Origin: Verrucomicrobiota bacterium
GTDB taxonomy: Bacteria > Verrucomicrobiota > Verrucomicrobiia > Limisphaerales > JAFMIX01
NCBI GenBank assembly: GCA_026397895.1
Contig: JAPLTZ010000168.1
Coordinates: 1 to 10,831, forward strand
DNA: 10,831 bases
Direction: 5' to 3'
In this document: positions 1 through 7,759 of the stretch, piece after piece
Position numbering within the stretch: the stretch's first letter is position 1
Layout: each line of letters begins with the position of its first letter
Program-made: the position numbers and the translations under genes
Notes under the pieces: generated by a model
The model's input: the letters and a program-made list of their open reading frames with translations, nothing else
Databases searched by the model: none
What the model was told of the DNA's origin: nothing

Positions 1-1927
1 GATGCGCAGCCTGCTCGAACTTCAATTCCTCGGCGGCGGCGAGCATCTCGGTTTCGAGCTGGCGGATGGTCTCGGTCACATCGAAGTTGCCGCCCGCGTC
101 GTTGATGACGGCCACGGCCTTGCTGTCGTATTCGTGCGCGGACGACGCCAGGCTTTCCTCCACCGCGCGCACGACGCTGCGGGGCGTGATGCCGTGTTCC
201 TTGTTGTAGGCGATCTGCCGCGCGCGCCGACGCTCGGTGACGGCGAGGAATTTCTTGATGCTCTCGGTCATCACATCGGCGTAGAGAATTACTTCGCCGT
301 TCAAGTGCCGCGCCGCGCGGCCCGCCGTCTGAATCAAGCTCGTCTCGCTGCGGAGAAAACCTTCCTTGTCCGCGTCCAGAATCGCCACGAGCGAAACTTC
401 CGGCAAATCGAGGCCCTCACGCAGGAGATTGATGCCGACGAGCACGGTGAATTCGCCTTTGCGGAGCGAGCGCAGAATCTCCACGCGCTCGATGGCGTCA
501 ATGTCGCTGTGGAGATATTGCACCTTGATGCCGATGTCGCGGAGGTAATCGGTGAGTTCCTCGGCGGTGCGCTTGGTGAGCGTGGTGACAAGCACGCGCT
601 CGTGGGCGTCGGCGCGCTTACGGGCTTCCTCGATGAGGTCGTCAATCTGTCCCTTGAGCGGCTTGAGCGTGACCTTCGGATCAATGAGGCCGGTCGGGCG
701 CACGACGAGTTCGGCGACGCGGCCCTGCGACCACGCGAGTTCGCGCGGCGCGGGTGTGGCGCTGACGTAAATCGTCTGCCCTTGCATGGACTGGAATTCC
801 AGGAAGTTCATCGGGCGATTGTCCAGCGCGCTGGGCAGACGGAAGCCGTGATCCACCAGCACCGTCTTGCGCGAGCGGTCGCCCTCGAACATCCCGCCGA
901 CCTGCGAAACGGTGACGTGCGATTCGTCAATCACCAGCAGGAAATCTTTCGGGAAGAAATCGAACAACGTGTGCGGCTGCGAGCCGGGCGCGCGGTTGGC
1001 GATGTGCCGGGAATAATTCTCGATGCCGGAGCAGAAACCCATCTCCTCCATCATCTCCAGGTCGTATTCCGTGCGCGTTTTGATGCGCTGGGCTTCGATG
1101 AGCTTGCCGTCGCGCTCGAACTCGGCGATGCGCCCGCCCAGTTCCTCGCGGATGCGAAGGATGGCGCTCTTCAATTTGTCGCCAGTGGTGACGAACTGTT
1201 TCGCCGGGAAAATCATCACGTTCGGCAGCGTGTCCATTTTCTTTCCCGTGAGCGTTTCGAAGCGCGTGATTCGCTCGATGGTGTCGCCGAAGAATTCCAC
1301 GCGCAGCCCATCCTCGCGTCCGGCGGGGCGGACTTCCACCGTGTCGCCGCGCACGCGGAAATTGCCGCGCTCGAAGGCGATGTCGTTGCGCGTGTATTGC
1401 AGCTCCACGAGGCGGGAGAGCAGTTGCTCGCGCGAAATCTCCTGCCCCGTGCGCAGGCCGATGACCATCGCCTCGTAATCCTCGCGGTTGCCGATGCCGT
1501 AGATGCACGAGACGCTCGCGACGACGATGACGTCGCGGCGCGAGAAGAGGGAGCTCATCGTCGAGAGCCGCAACCGCTCGATCTCCTCGTTGATGGCGGA
1601 ATCCTTCTCAATGAACGTGTCGGTGCGCGGGATGTAGGCTTCCGGCTGGTAGTAATCGAAGTAGCTGACGAAGTATTCGACGGCGTTGTTGGGGAAGAAG
1701 CTTTTGAACTCCGCGTAAAGCTGCGCCGCGAGCGTCTTGTTGTGCGAGATGACGAGCGTGGGCTTGTCCACGTTGCGGATGACGTTGGCGACGGTGAACG
1801 TCTTGCCCGAACCGGTGACGCCGAGCAGCGTCTGATGCTGCGCGCCGGACACGATGCCGGCCGTCAGCTTCGCAATGGCTTGCGGCTGGTCGCCGGCGGG
1901 CGCGTATTCGGAGACGAGTTCAAACAT
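1..1927 (-). CDS. uvrB: UvrABC system protein B (excinuclease subunit B), 3' end cut by window edge
   Basis: UvrB is the damage-verifying, ATP-dependent helicase-like subunit of nucleotide excision repair. It is loaded on cytoplasmic DNA by UvrA and recruits UvrC. Reading the complement from the ATG at 1927 gives an unbroken frame of 642 residues to the window edge. It begins MFELVSEYAPAGDQPQAI and shows Walker A GVTGSGKT (36-43, Lys42), the Tyr-rich beta-hairpin region FVSYFDYYQPEAYIP (86-100), the Walker B-type DESH (334-337) and helicase motif VI QTAGRAAR (533-540). The last visible residues (TIRQLETEMLAAAEELKFE…) are the start of the C-terminal UVR motif that contacts UvrC. The E. coli protein is about 673 residues, so only about 30 are missing. 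The start agrees with the family N-terminus. No Shine-Dalgarno site is obvious. It is divergently transcribed from the protease gene and no LexA-type box was recognised. Confidence 0.97.
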   Translation of the reverse strand, partial: MFELVSEYAPAGDQPQAIAKLTAGIVSGAQHQTLLGVTGSGKTFTVANVIRNVDKPTLVISHNKTLAAQLYAEFKSFFPNNAVEYFVSYFDYYQPEAYIPRTDTFIEKDSAINEEIERLRLSTMSSLFSRRDVIVVASVSCIYGIGNREDYEAMVIGLRTGQEISREQLLSRLVELQYTRNDIAFERGNFRVRGDTVEVRPAGREDGLRVEFFGDTIERITRFETLTGKKMDTLPNVMIFPAKQFVTTGDKLKSAILRIREELGGRIAEFERDGKLIEAQRIKTRTEYDLEMMEEMGFCSGIENYSRHIANRAPGSQPHTLFDFFPKDFLLVIDESHVTVSQVGGMFEGDRSRKTVLVDHGFRLPSALDNRPMNFLEFQSMQGQTIYVSATPAPRELAWSQGRVAELVVRPTGLIDPKVTLKPLKGQIDDLIEEARKRADAHERVLVTTLTKRTAEELTDYLRDIGIKVQYLHSDIDAIERVEILRSLRKGEFTVLVGINLLREGLDLPEVSLVAILDADKEGFLRSETSLIQTAGRAARHLNGEVILYADVMTESIKKFLAVTERRRARQIAYNKEHGITPRSVVRAVEESLASSAHEYDSKAVAVINDAGGNFDVTETIRQLETEMLAAAEELKFEQAAH

Positions 1928-2030
1928 GGCCGCCAAGTTACGGCGACGGCGGGCCGGAGTCAAAGCGCGGGCGGGCAAAAGAGTTGTCAATTTTGGCAAT
2001 TATCAAATCTGCTTGAAAAAACCTCCGGAC
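1928..2030. promoter_or_regulatory. Divergent intergenic region between uvrB and the S8 protease
   Basis: This 103-bp gap must hold the promoters of both divergent genes. An AT-rich core (about 1980-2020) contains two tandem 9-bp near-identical repeats, TTGTCAATT (1984-1992) and TTGGCAATT (1993-2001). On the minus strand TTGACA (complement of 1985-1990) is followed after 18 bp by GCTTTG (complement of 1961-1966), leaving a leader of roughly 30 nt before the uvrB ATG. No good TATAAT box lies at standard spacing on either strand. The -35-like assignment is therefore tentative, and the repeats could equally be a binding site for an unknown regulator. Confidence 0.35.
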
Positions 2031-5000
2031 ATGGAACATTCCCGCAGTTCAACGCCCGAAAGGATGTCTCCCCGACCGAACATTTTTGCGCTGTGCTGCC
2101 TGCTGCCGCTTCTTGCCGGCAGACTTGCCGCCGCGCCGGCCTTGCCCGCCGCCGCTGCGGGCATCGCCAACGACAAACTCACCGACGCGCTGCTCATCAA
2201 GCAGGGTTTCACCAACCCCACCGTCCAGGTTATCGTCTGCCTCGCGCCGCCACCGGCCCTCGCGCAGGCGAATTTCGCCGCGCCCGATTCCCTCGCCGCC
2301 GCGCGCCCGGCCATCAAGCAATTGCAGCAGGACGTTCTCGCCGCGTTGCCCGCCGCCGAGGTGAAGGCCGGGCATCGCTTCGACAACATCGCCGGATTCG
2401 TCGCCGACGTCACGCCCGCCGGGTTGAAGGCGCTGCAGGCGCACGCGCAGGTCGTTTCCATCGAGCCGGTCATCCAATTGCAGCCGCACCTCGCACAGGG
2501 CATCCCGCTCATGGGTGGCATGACCTACCGCTCCACCTACAACGGCGCGGGCCTCGCCATCGCCATCTGCGACACCGGCGTGGACTACACGCACGTGCGG
2601 CTCGGCGGCGGCGGCTTTCCCAACACCAAGGTCATCGGCGGCTACGATTTCGGCGACAGCGACGCCAATCCCATGCCCGACAGCACGCAGGCCCACGGCA
2701 CCTGCTGCGCGGGCATCGCCGCCGGCGACCTCGGCACCGTGGGCGATTACATCGGCGGCGTGGCTTACAACGCGAAAATCTACGCGGTGAAAATCTCCGC
2801 CGGCACCACCGGCTCCGCCTCCTCGGCGGCGATGGCCTCCGCGTGGGACTGGTGCGTAACCCACAAGAACGACGATCCCGCCAACCCCATCATGGTCATC
2901 AGCACCAGCTTCGGCGGCGGACAATATTTTGGCTCTTGCGACGGCACCACGCCCTCCATGACCACCGCCGCCAACAACGCCGTCGCCGCCGGCATCACCG
3001 TGTTCGCCTCCTCCGGCAACGACGGCTTCTGCGATTCCCTCGGCTGGCCCGCGTGCATCACCAGTGTGATTTCCGTGGGCGCGGTCTATGACGCGAACTT
3101 CGGCAATTACACGCCCTGCGTGGATGTCGCCTCCTGCGCCGCGAAAATCGCCACGACCGGCTGCACCAGCGGCTACTACGTCAACGACGCCACCGCCGCC
3201 GACAAGGTGACGGCCTACGCGAACGTGGCCACAAACCTGACGTTGTTCGCACCGGCCAACGACTGCTACACCCTCGACATCGCCGGCGCGGGCGGCTATT
3301 CGACCGGCGATTATTATGCAAACTTTGGCGGCACTTCCGCTGCCTGCCCCTACGCCGCCGGCGCGGCGGCGTGTCTGCAATCCGCCGCCAAGGCGCTCAC
3401 CGGCAGCTATCTCACCCCGGCCCAAGTGAAGAGCCGCCTGCTGACCTACGGCAACAACGTCACCGACACCAAGGTCGCCATCACCAAGCCGCGCATCAAC
3501 CTCGCCGCCGCCATCCAGAGCATCAACACCAATCCGACTCCCATCCTGAATTTCGTTTCCGCCACGCTCGCCGGTGGCAACGGCAACCAAAGCGTGGACC
3601 CGAACGAGTGCAGCGACCTCAACGTCGTCGTCCGCAACGACGGCAACGGCCCCGCCACCAACGTCACCGCCACCCTCACCACCGCGACCACCGGCGTCAC
3701 GATCACGCAGCCGACCTCGGCCTATCCCAACATCGCCGCCGCCGCGAACGCCACCAACCTCACCACGTTCAAGATCAGCACCACGCCGGCCTTCGTCTGC
3801 GGCACCACGGTCAACCTGACGCTCACCGTCAACTACGGCGGCGGCGCGGCCACCAATTTCTTCACGCTCGGCTCCGGCGGCACGAACTACACCATCACGC
3901 CCACCGCCGGCGCGAGCCTCGTTCCCGGCACCACCGACACGGGCAATCACGGCGACGATACGGCCAGCGTCATCACGCTGCCGTTCGGCTATTCGTTCTA
4001 CGGCCAGACCTTCAGCAACGCCACGGTGGACTCCAACGGCAACCTCCAGTTCACGAGCGGCACCAGCGTTTACAACAACGCCTGCCTGCCGTCCGCCAGC
4101 GCGAACAACGTCATCTTCGCCCACTGGGACGACCTCATGACCTCCGGCACCAACACCTCGCTCGGCGCGCAGGGCATCTACACCAGCACCAGCGGCAGCG
4201 CGCCCAACCGTATTTTCAACATCGAGTGGCGCGCTTCGTATTACTCCTCGACCGGCGGCGGCAACCCGCTGAATTTCGAGGTGCGCCTCTACGAAGGCCA
4301 GCCGCGCTTCGACCTCATCTACGGCACGCTCAACGGCACCGGCTCCGGCGCCACCGTCGGCGCGCAGAAGGACACCGGCAGCGTCTCCGCGCAATTCTCC
4401 TGCAACACCGCCGCCTTGAGCAACGGCCTGCAACTGACTTTCCAATCGGGCTGCGTTGACGGCGGCGGCGCGTGCAACAGCACCAACGTCACCGCCGCCT
4501 TCACCGGCACGCCGACCGGCGGCCTCGCGCCGCTCGCGGTCGCGTTCGCGAACACCAGCGCCAACGCGACAAATTATTTCTGGGATTTCGGCGACGGCAA
4601 GACCAGCTCCGCCGCCAGCCCCGCCAACACCTACACCAACACCGGCAGCTACACCGTCACCCTCACCGCCGTCGGCGCGGGCGGCACGAACGCGCTCACC
4701 CGCACCAATTACATCGTCGTCACGAACATCCCGCCGCCCGTGGCAAACTTCACCGGCACGCCCACCGCTGGCCTCGCGCCGCTCGCCGTCACGTTCGCCA
4801 ACACGAGCACCTACGCGACGAATTACTCCTGGAACTTCGGCGACGGCAAGACCAGCACCGCCGCTAACCCCGCCAACACCTACACCAACGCCGGCAGCTA
4901 CACCGTCACGCTCACCGCCATCGGCGCGAGCGGCACGAACGCGCTCACCCGCGCCAATTACATCGTCGTGACCAACGCCGCGCCCGTCATCACGGCGCAG

Positions 5001-6875
5001 CCGCAAAACGTCGTCACCAACCTCGGCTCGAACGCGACGTTCAACGTCACCGCCACCGGTTCACCGGCGCCGGGTTATCAATGGCGGTTCAACGGCACGA
5101 ACATCCCCGGCGCTGCCGCCGCCAGTTACACCCGCACCAACGTGCAGCTCGCCGACATCGGCGCGTTTTCCGTCGTCGTCTCCAACGTCGCCGGCAGCGT
5201 GACCAGTTCCCCGGCGAACCTCATGGTCGTCGTTTCGCCCGGCGTCATTTCCGTCACCGGCGTTCCGTTCACCGAAAATTTCGACAGCATGGGCAGCGGT
5301 GGCACGACCACGCCGTTCGGCTGGTTCGTCGGCACGGGAACGGCCGCGATCGCCGGCACGACCGTCACCGCCGGCACCGGTTCGGCCAGCACCGGGGGAA
5401 ATTACAACTTTGGCTCCAGCGGTGCCGCCGACCGCGCGCTCGGCTCTCTCGCCGCCAGTTCCGCGCAGCGCGACACCGAGGCGCGGTTCGTCAATCTCTC
5501 CGGCCTGTTCATCGCGGCGCTCACCATCAGCTACACCGGCGAACAATGGCGCGTGGGCGGCAACGCCGCCGTCAACAACGACCTCCTCCTCCAATACAGC
5601 ACCGATGGCGTGAACTTCACCGCGCTCGGCGCGGCGTTCAATTTCAGCACGCCGATTGACTCGGGCAGCGCGGGCGCGCTGGACGGCAACGCGCCCGCCA
5701 ACCGCGTCAGCGGCATCGGCGGGACTTTCACGCCTGCGGGCAACATCACCAACGGCGGGATTTTCTACCTGCGATGGGCCGACCCGAAGGAAACTTCCTC
5801 CAATCACGGCATCGCCGTGGACGACCTGACCATCACCTTCACGCTCACCAACCCGCCGCCGGTGATCACCGTGCCGCCGCAAAACCAGTCCGCCAATCTG
5901 GGCAGCAACGTCACCTTCACCGTCACCGCCACCGGCCTCGCGCCGTTCGCCTACCAGTGGCGGTTCAACACGACGAATATTTCCGGCGCGACGAACCCCG
6001 CGCTGGCGCTGGTCAACGTCCAGCCGACGAACGCCGGGAATTATTCCGTCGTCGTCGCCAACGGCGGCGGCGCGACCACCAGCGCCGTGGCCACGCTGAC
6101 GGTGAACCTCCCGCCGCTGGCGAACTTCGCCGCCGCCCCGACCAACGGACTCGCGCCGCTGCTCGTGGCCTTCACGAATTTGAGCGCCAACGCGACCGGT
6201 TACGCCTGGAATTTCGGCGACGGCAAAACCAGCGCCGCCGCCAACCCGGCCAACACCTACACCAACGCCGGCAGTTACACCGTCACGCTCACCGCGCTGG
6301 GCGCGGGCGGCACGAATGCGCTGACCCGCACCAACCTCATCGTCGTGACCAACCTCCCGCCGCCGCTGCTGGTCGTCACGCCCGCGCTGGTGGACTTCGG
6401 CCTGGTGGTGACGGGCGCGACGGCGCAGGCCGCGTTCGTGATCAGCAACGGCGGCGTGGCGACATTGACCGGCACGGCGACGGGCGCGGGCGCGCCCTTT
6501 TCGGTTATTTCCGGCGATGTCTTCAGCCTGACCACTGCGGCGACGACGAATCTCGTGCTCCGCTTCGCGCCGGAAACGCCGGGTGCGTTCAGCAATCAGA
6601 TTGTTTTCGCCAGCAACGGCGGCGCGGCGACGAACGCGGTTGTCGGGCACAGCAGCGGGCCGTTGAAAATCTTTTCGCTGCCGTTCAGCGGTGACGCGTT
6701 CGAGTTCTCGTTCCTCACGGTTTCGGGGCTGACCTACCAGGTGCGCTACAAGGATTCGCTGCTCGAAACGAACTGGCAGTTGTGGCAGACGGTGGCCGGC
6801 GACGGCACCGTCCAGACCCTCACGAACCCGCTGCCGCCGGTGCCGCAGCGGTTCTACCAGTTGCGCGTGCCGTAG
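2031..6875 (+). CDS. Secreted S8 (subtilisin-family) serine protease with PKD, Ig-like and C-terminal anchor-type domains
   Basis: This predicted extracellular endopeptidase has 1614 residues. A Sec-type signal peptide is visible (hydrophobic IFALCCLLPLLAG, residues 18-30, then AAAP). The ATG at 2064 (residue 12) is an alternative start with a tighter signal peptide; neither start has a well-placed ribosome site. Next comes an I9-like inhibitory propeptide (about 64-153), then the catalytic domain (about 155-490) with Asp181 (CDTGVDYTH), His222 (AHGTCCAG), oxyanion Asn330 (SSGNDG) and Ser436 (GTSAACP), so it looks active. It is followed by a CARDB/NEW3-like domain (about 504-615), an unrecognised beta domain (617-819), PKD1 (820-899), PKD2 (901-982), Ig-like 1 (983-1068), an unrecognised beta domain opening PFTENFD (1069-1275), Ig-like 2 (1277-1359), PKD3 (1360-1441), an ASPM/choice-of-anchor-D-like domain (about 1442-1543) and a C-terminal module typical of Verrucomicrobiota. 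No sortase motif or lipobox is seen. Substrate unknown; polymer or protein degradation outside the cell is an inference. Confidence 0.93.
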   Translation: MEHSRSSTPERMSPRPNIFALCCLLPLLAGRLAAAPALPAAAAGIANDKLTDALLIKQGFTNPTVQVIVCLAPPPALAQANFAAPDSLAAARPAIKQLQQDVLAALPAAEVKAGHRFDNIAGFVADVTPAGLKALQAHAQVVSIEPVIQLQPHLAQGIPLMGGMTYRSTYNGAGLAIAICDTGVDYTHVRLGGGGFPNTKVIGGYDFGDSDANPMPDSTQAHGTCCAGIAAGDLGTVGDYIGGVAYNAKIYAVKISAGTTGSASSAAMASAWDWCVTHKNDDPANPIMVISTSFGGGQYFGSCDGTTPSMTTAANNAVAAGITVFASSGNDGFCDSLGWPACITSVISVGAVYDANFGNYTPCVDVASCAAKIATTGCTSGYYVNDATAADKVTAYANVATNLTLFAPANDCYTLDIAGAGGYSTGDYYANFGGTSAACPYAAGAAACLQSAAKALTGSYLTPAQVKSRLLTYGNNVTDTKVAITKPRINLAAAIQSINTNPTPILNFVSATLAGGNGNQSVDPNECSDLNVVVRNDGNGPATNVTATLTTATTGVTITQPTSAYPNIAAAANATNLTTFKISTTPAFVCGTTVNLTLTVNYGGGAATNFFTLGSGGTNYTITPTAGASLVPGTTDTGNHGDDTASVITLPFGYSFYGQTFSNATVDSNGNLQFTSGTSVYNNACLPSASANNVIFAHWDDLMTSGTNTSLGAQGIYTSTSGSAPNRIFNIEWRASYYSSTGGGNPLNFEVRLYEGQPRFDLIYGTLNGTGSGATVGAQKDTGSVSAQFSCNTAALSNGLQLTFQSGCVDGGGACNSTNVTAAFTGTPTGGLAPLAVAFANTSANATNYFWDFGDGKTSSAASPANTYTNTGSYTVTLTAVGAGGTNALTRTNYIVVTNIPPPVANFTGTPTAGLAPLAVTFANTSTYATNYSWNFGDGKTSTAANPANTYTNAGSYTVTLTAIGASGTNALTRANYIVVTNAAPVITAQPQNVVTNLGSNATFNVTATGSPAPGYQWRFNGTNIPGAAAASYTRTNVQLADIGAFSVVVSNVAGSVTSSPANLMVVVSPGVISVTGVPFTENFDSMGSGGTTTPFGWFVGTGTAAIAGTTVTAGTGSASTGGNYNFGSSGAADRALGSLAASSAQRDTEARFVNLSGLFIAALTISYTGEQWRVGGNAAVNNDLLLQYSTDGVNFTALGAAFNFSTPIDSGSAGALDGNAPANRVSGIGGTFTPAGNITNGGIFYLRWADPKETSSNHGIAVDDLTITFTLTNPPPVITVPPQNQSANLGSNVTFTVTATGLAPFAYQWRFNTTNISGATNPALALVNVQPTNAGNYSVVVANGGGATTSAVATLTVNLPPLANFAAAPTNGLAPLLVAFTNLSANATGYAWNFGDGKTSAAANPANTYTNAGSYTVTLTALGAGGTNALTRTNLIVVTNLPPPLLVVTPALVDFGLVVTGATAQAAFVISNGGVATLTGTATGAGAPFSVISGDVFSLTTAATTNLVLRFAPETPGAFSNQIVFASNGGAATNAVVGHSSGPLKIFSLPFSGDAFEFSFLTVSGLTYQVRYKDSLLETNWQLWQTVAGDGTVQTLTNPLPPVPQRFYQLRVP
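4488..4976 (+). repeat. Two tandem PKD-encoding repeats, 249-bp period (third copy at 6111-6353)
   Basis: The protease gene carries adjacent copies whose landmark TTCGGCGACGGCAAGACCAG starts at 4587 and again at 4836, exactly 249 bp (83 codons) apart. A third copy has the same landmark, with one synonymous change, at 6213. Each copy encodes the PKD core (…W(D/N)FGDGKTS…, …YTVTLTA…) and the spacing inside copies is conserved (87 bp from the first Phe codon to the landmark). Identity extends to synonymous positions, which suggests recent duplication or gene conversion. The third copy is separated from the pair by two Ig-like domains and an unrecognised domain. Confidence 0.85.
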
Positions 6876-6904
6876 CCGGGCGGCGGAATTGGCGAAAGAA
6901 GTTT

Positions 6905-6935
6905 TTGACAGACGGGCAAAACCTTGTGAGCTTTG
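6905..6935 (+). promoter_or_regulatory. Candidate promoter of the coiled-coil gene
   Basis: A perfect TTGACA (6905-6910) lies in the 77-bp gap after the protease stop. It is followed after 19 bp by GCTTTG (6930-6935), the same arrangement as upstream of uvrB (18 bp there). No TATAAT-like box stands at 16-18 bp. The distance to the start codon (about 17 bp from GCTTTG) is plausible. The call rests on this one box and on the parallel with uvrB. Confidence 0.25.
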
Positions 6936-6952
6936 CGCCCGGAGATTTTCCC

Positions 6953-7489
6953 ATGAAGAACATTTTACAGAACCTGCTCGTCGGTTTCGCGTTCCTGTTG
7001 TGCGCCCTCATCGCCGTCCAGTGGACGCGCGAGGTGCGGCTGCACGGACAGGTTGAGACCCTGACGCGGGACCTGGCGGAGAAGACCGGCGCGCTGCAAA
7101 ACACCGCCGGCCAGCTCCAGCGCTCCGAGGCGGAGGTGAAACGGCTGGAGGCGCTCAAGGTGGAACTCACCGACCTGGTGAAAACGAACCGGCTGGAAAT
7201 CGCCGGCCTCAAGAAGGACCTCGACAAGGCCGAGGCGCGCGCGCGGCAGGGCGAGGTCTACAAGGAGGCGCTCGACCAGGCCAACGCCAGCATCAAGAAG
7301 CAGAACGACAGCATCCTCAAGCAGAACGAGGACATCAAGAAGCTGATGGCGGAACGCAACGAGATCGCCAAAAAATTCAACGACCTCACGGTGGAATACA
7401 ACGACCTCGCCAAAAAGTGGAACGAGCAACAGCAGAAGCTCAACGAAGCCGCCGCTTCGGCTTCGACGAACGCGCCGCCCGCGAAGTGA
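6953..7489 (+). CDS. Membrane-anchored coiled-coil protein, function unknown
   Basis: This 178-residue protein is not a recognised family. The start ATG is chosen because GGAG (6941-6944) stands 8 nt upstream and because it places a single hydrophobic segment at the extreme N-terminus (NLLVGFAFLLCALIAV, about residues 7-22). That segment is a signal anchor or uncleaved signal peptide. The rest, about 30-165, is charged and heptad-like with no Pro or Gly breaks of note, so a long coiled coil is expected outside the membrane. Two similar blocks, IKKQNDSILKQN and the following EDIKKLMAERNEIAKKFN, suggest a periodic helix. The tail is Ala/Ser-rich (AAASASTNAPPAK). It lies 77 bp after the protease gene and 63 bp before the toxin-antitoxin operon and probably has its own promoter. 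A structural or tethering role is possible but unproven. Confidence 0.8.
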   Translation: MKNILQNLLVGFAFLLCALIAVQWTREVRLHGQVETLTRDLAEKTGALQNTAGQLQRSEAEVKRLEALKVELTDLVKTNRLEIAGLKKDLDKAEARARQGEVYKEALDQANASIKKQNDSILKQNEDIKKLMAERNEIAKKFNDLTVEYNDLAKKWNEQQQKLNEAAASASTNAPPAK

Positions 7490-7527
7490 CGCGCGGCGGG
7501 TGTGGTTGTGATTCCGGTTGGCAGGTG

Positions 7528-7549
7528 TGATAAAATGAGCTAGTTATCA
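7528..7549 (+). promoter_or_regulatory. Toxin-antitoxin promoter with overlapping inverted repeat (candidate operator)
   Basis: TGATAAAAT (7528-7536) reads as an extended -10 element (TGnTAAAAT). A weak -35-like TTGTGA (7506-7511) is 19 bp upstream. The same bases form an inverted repeat, TGATAA (7528-7533) and TTATCA (7544-7549), separated by 10 bp, ending 3 bp before the antitoxin ATG. A dyad over the -10 region is what one expects for an operator at which a toxin-antitoxin complex represses its own operon. The predicted leader is only about 10 nt, so translation would be nearly leaderless. Confidence 0.45.
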
Positions 7550-7552
7550 GGC

Positions 7553-7759
7553 ATGACATCGTTCGCTCAAACCTTGGATGTGATTGAGTCGCTGCCGGTG
7601 GCCGAGCAGGAGGGCGTTTTGGAAGTCTTGCAGCGCCGCCTGGCCGAGCGCCGCCGTGCCGAACTCATCGCCACCGTGAAACAATCACGGAAAGAATTTG
7701 CCGCCGGCAAATGCAAGCCCGCCTCTGTTGCCACCATCATGCGTCAGGTCAAGACGTGA
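7553..7759 (+). CDS. Putative antitoxin of a YafQ/RelE-type toxin-antitoxin pair
   Basis: This small 68-residue protein is called an antitoxin from its size, its position directly before a RelE-superfamily toxin and the 4-nt GTGA overlap with it. It starts MTSFAQTLDVIESLPVAEQE, a short helix-rich region reminiscent of small 'addiction module component' antitoxins. An Arg-rich helix follows (RRLAERRRAELIA, about 29-41), then KQSRKEFAAGK and a C-terminal helix. No clear ribbon-helix-helix, helix-turn-helix or AbrB motif is visible, so how it would bind the promoter dyad is unclear. In the usual scheme it would bind and neutralise the toxin through its C-terminal half and be degraded by cellular proteases under stress. 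The start ATG is the only suitable one; there is no well-spaced ribosome site. Confidence 0.72.
   Translation: MTSFAQTLDVIESLPVAEQEGVLEVLQRRLAERRRAELIATVKQSRKEFAAGKCKPASVATIMRQVKT

Noticed and set aside
1854..2030. Upstream start (1854) extending the S8 protease by 59 residues
   Set aside because: It would run antisense into the uvrB 5' end and put a long charged segment (RRRRAGVKARAGKR…) before the signal peptide. The starts at 2031 or 2064 give a normal secretion signal.
2064..2140. Lipoprotein signal in the S8 protease
   Set aside because: The cysteines in the hydrophobic segment (ALCCLL) are not in a lipobox context; an Ala-x-Ala type signal-peptidase I site follows.
2..3091. Plus-strand open frame of 1029 codons
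   Set aside because: It is antisense to uvrB and then out of frame with the protease. The translation is low-complexity Arg/His/Ala-rich without any domain, as expected of shadow frames in GC-rich DNA.
2049..5006. Minus-strand open frame of 985 codons opposite the S8 protease
   Set aside because: The Gly/Ala/Val/Arg-rich translation is the mirror of GC-rich codons in the real protease frame, with no recognisable domain or signal.
4488..6353. CRISPR-like or satellite repeat array
   Set aside because: The repeats are in-frame PKD domain codons with an 83-codon period inside an intact protease gene, with no short repeat-spacer pattern.
5061..6650. Minus-strand open frame of 529 codons
   Set aside because: Also a shadow of the protease gene; Arg/Gly/Ala-rich, with no motif.
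7711..7755. Earlier start for the toxin at 7711
   Set aside because: It adds 15 residues unlike the family and a long overlap with the antitoxin. GTG at 7756 gives the family N-terminus and the common 4-nt overlap.
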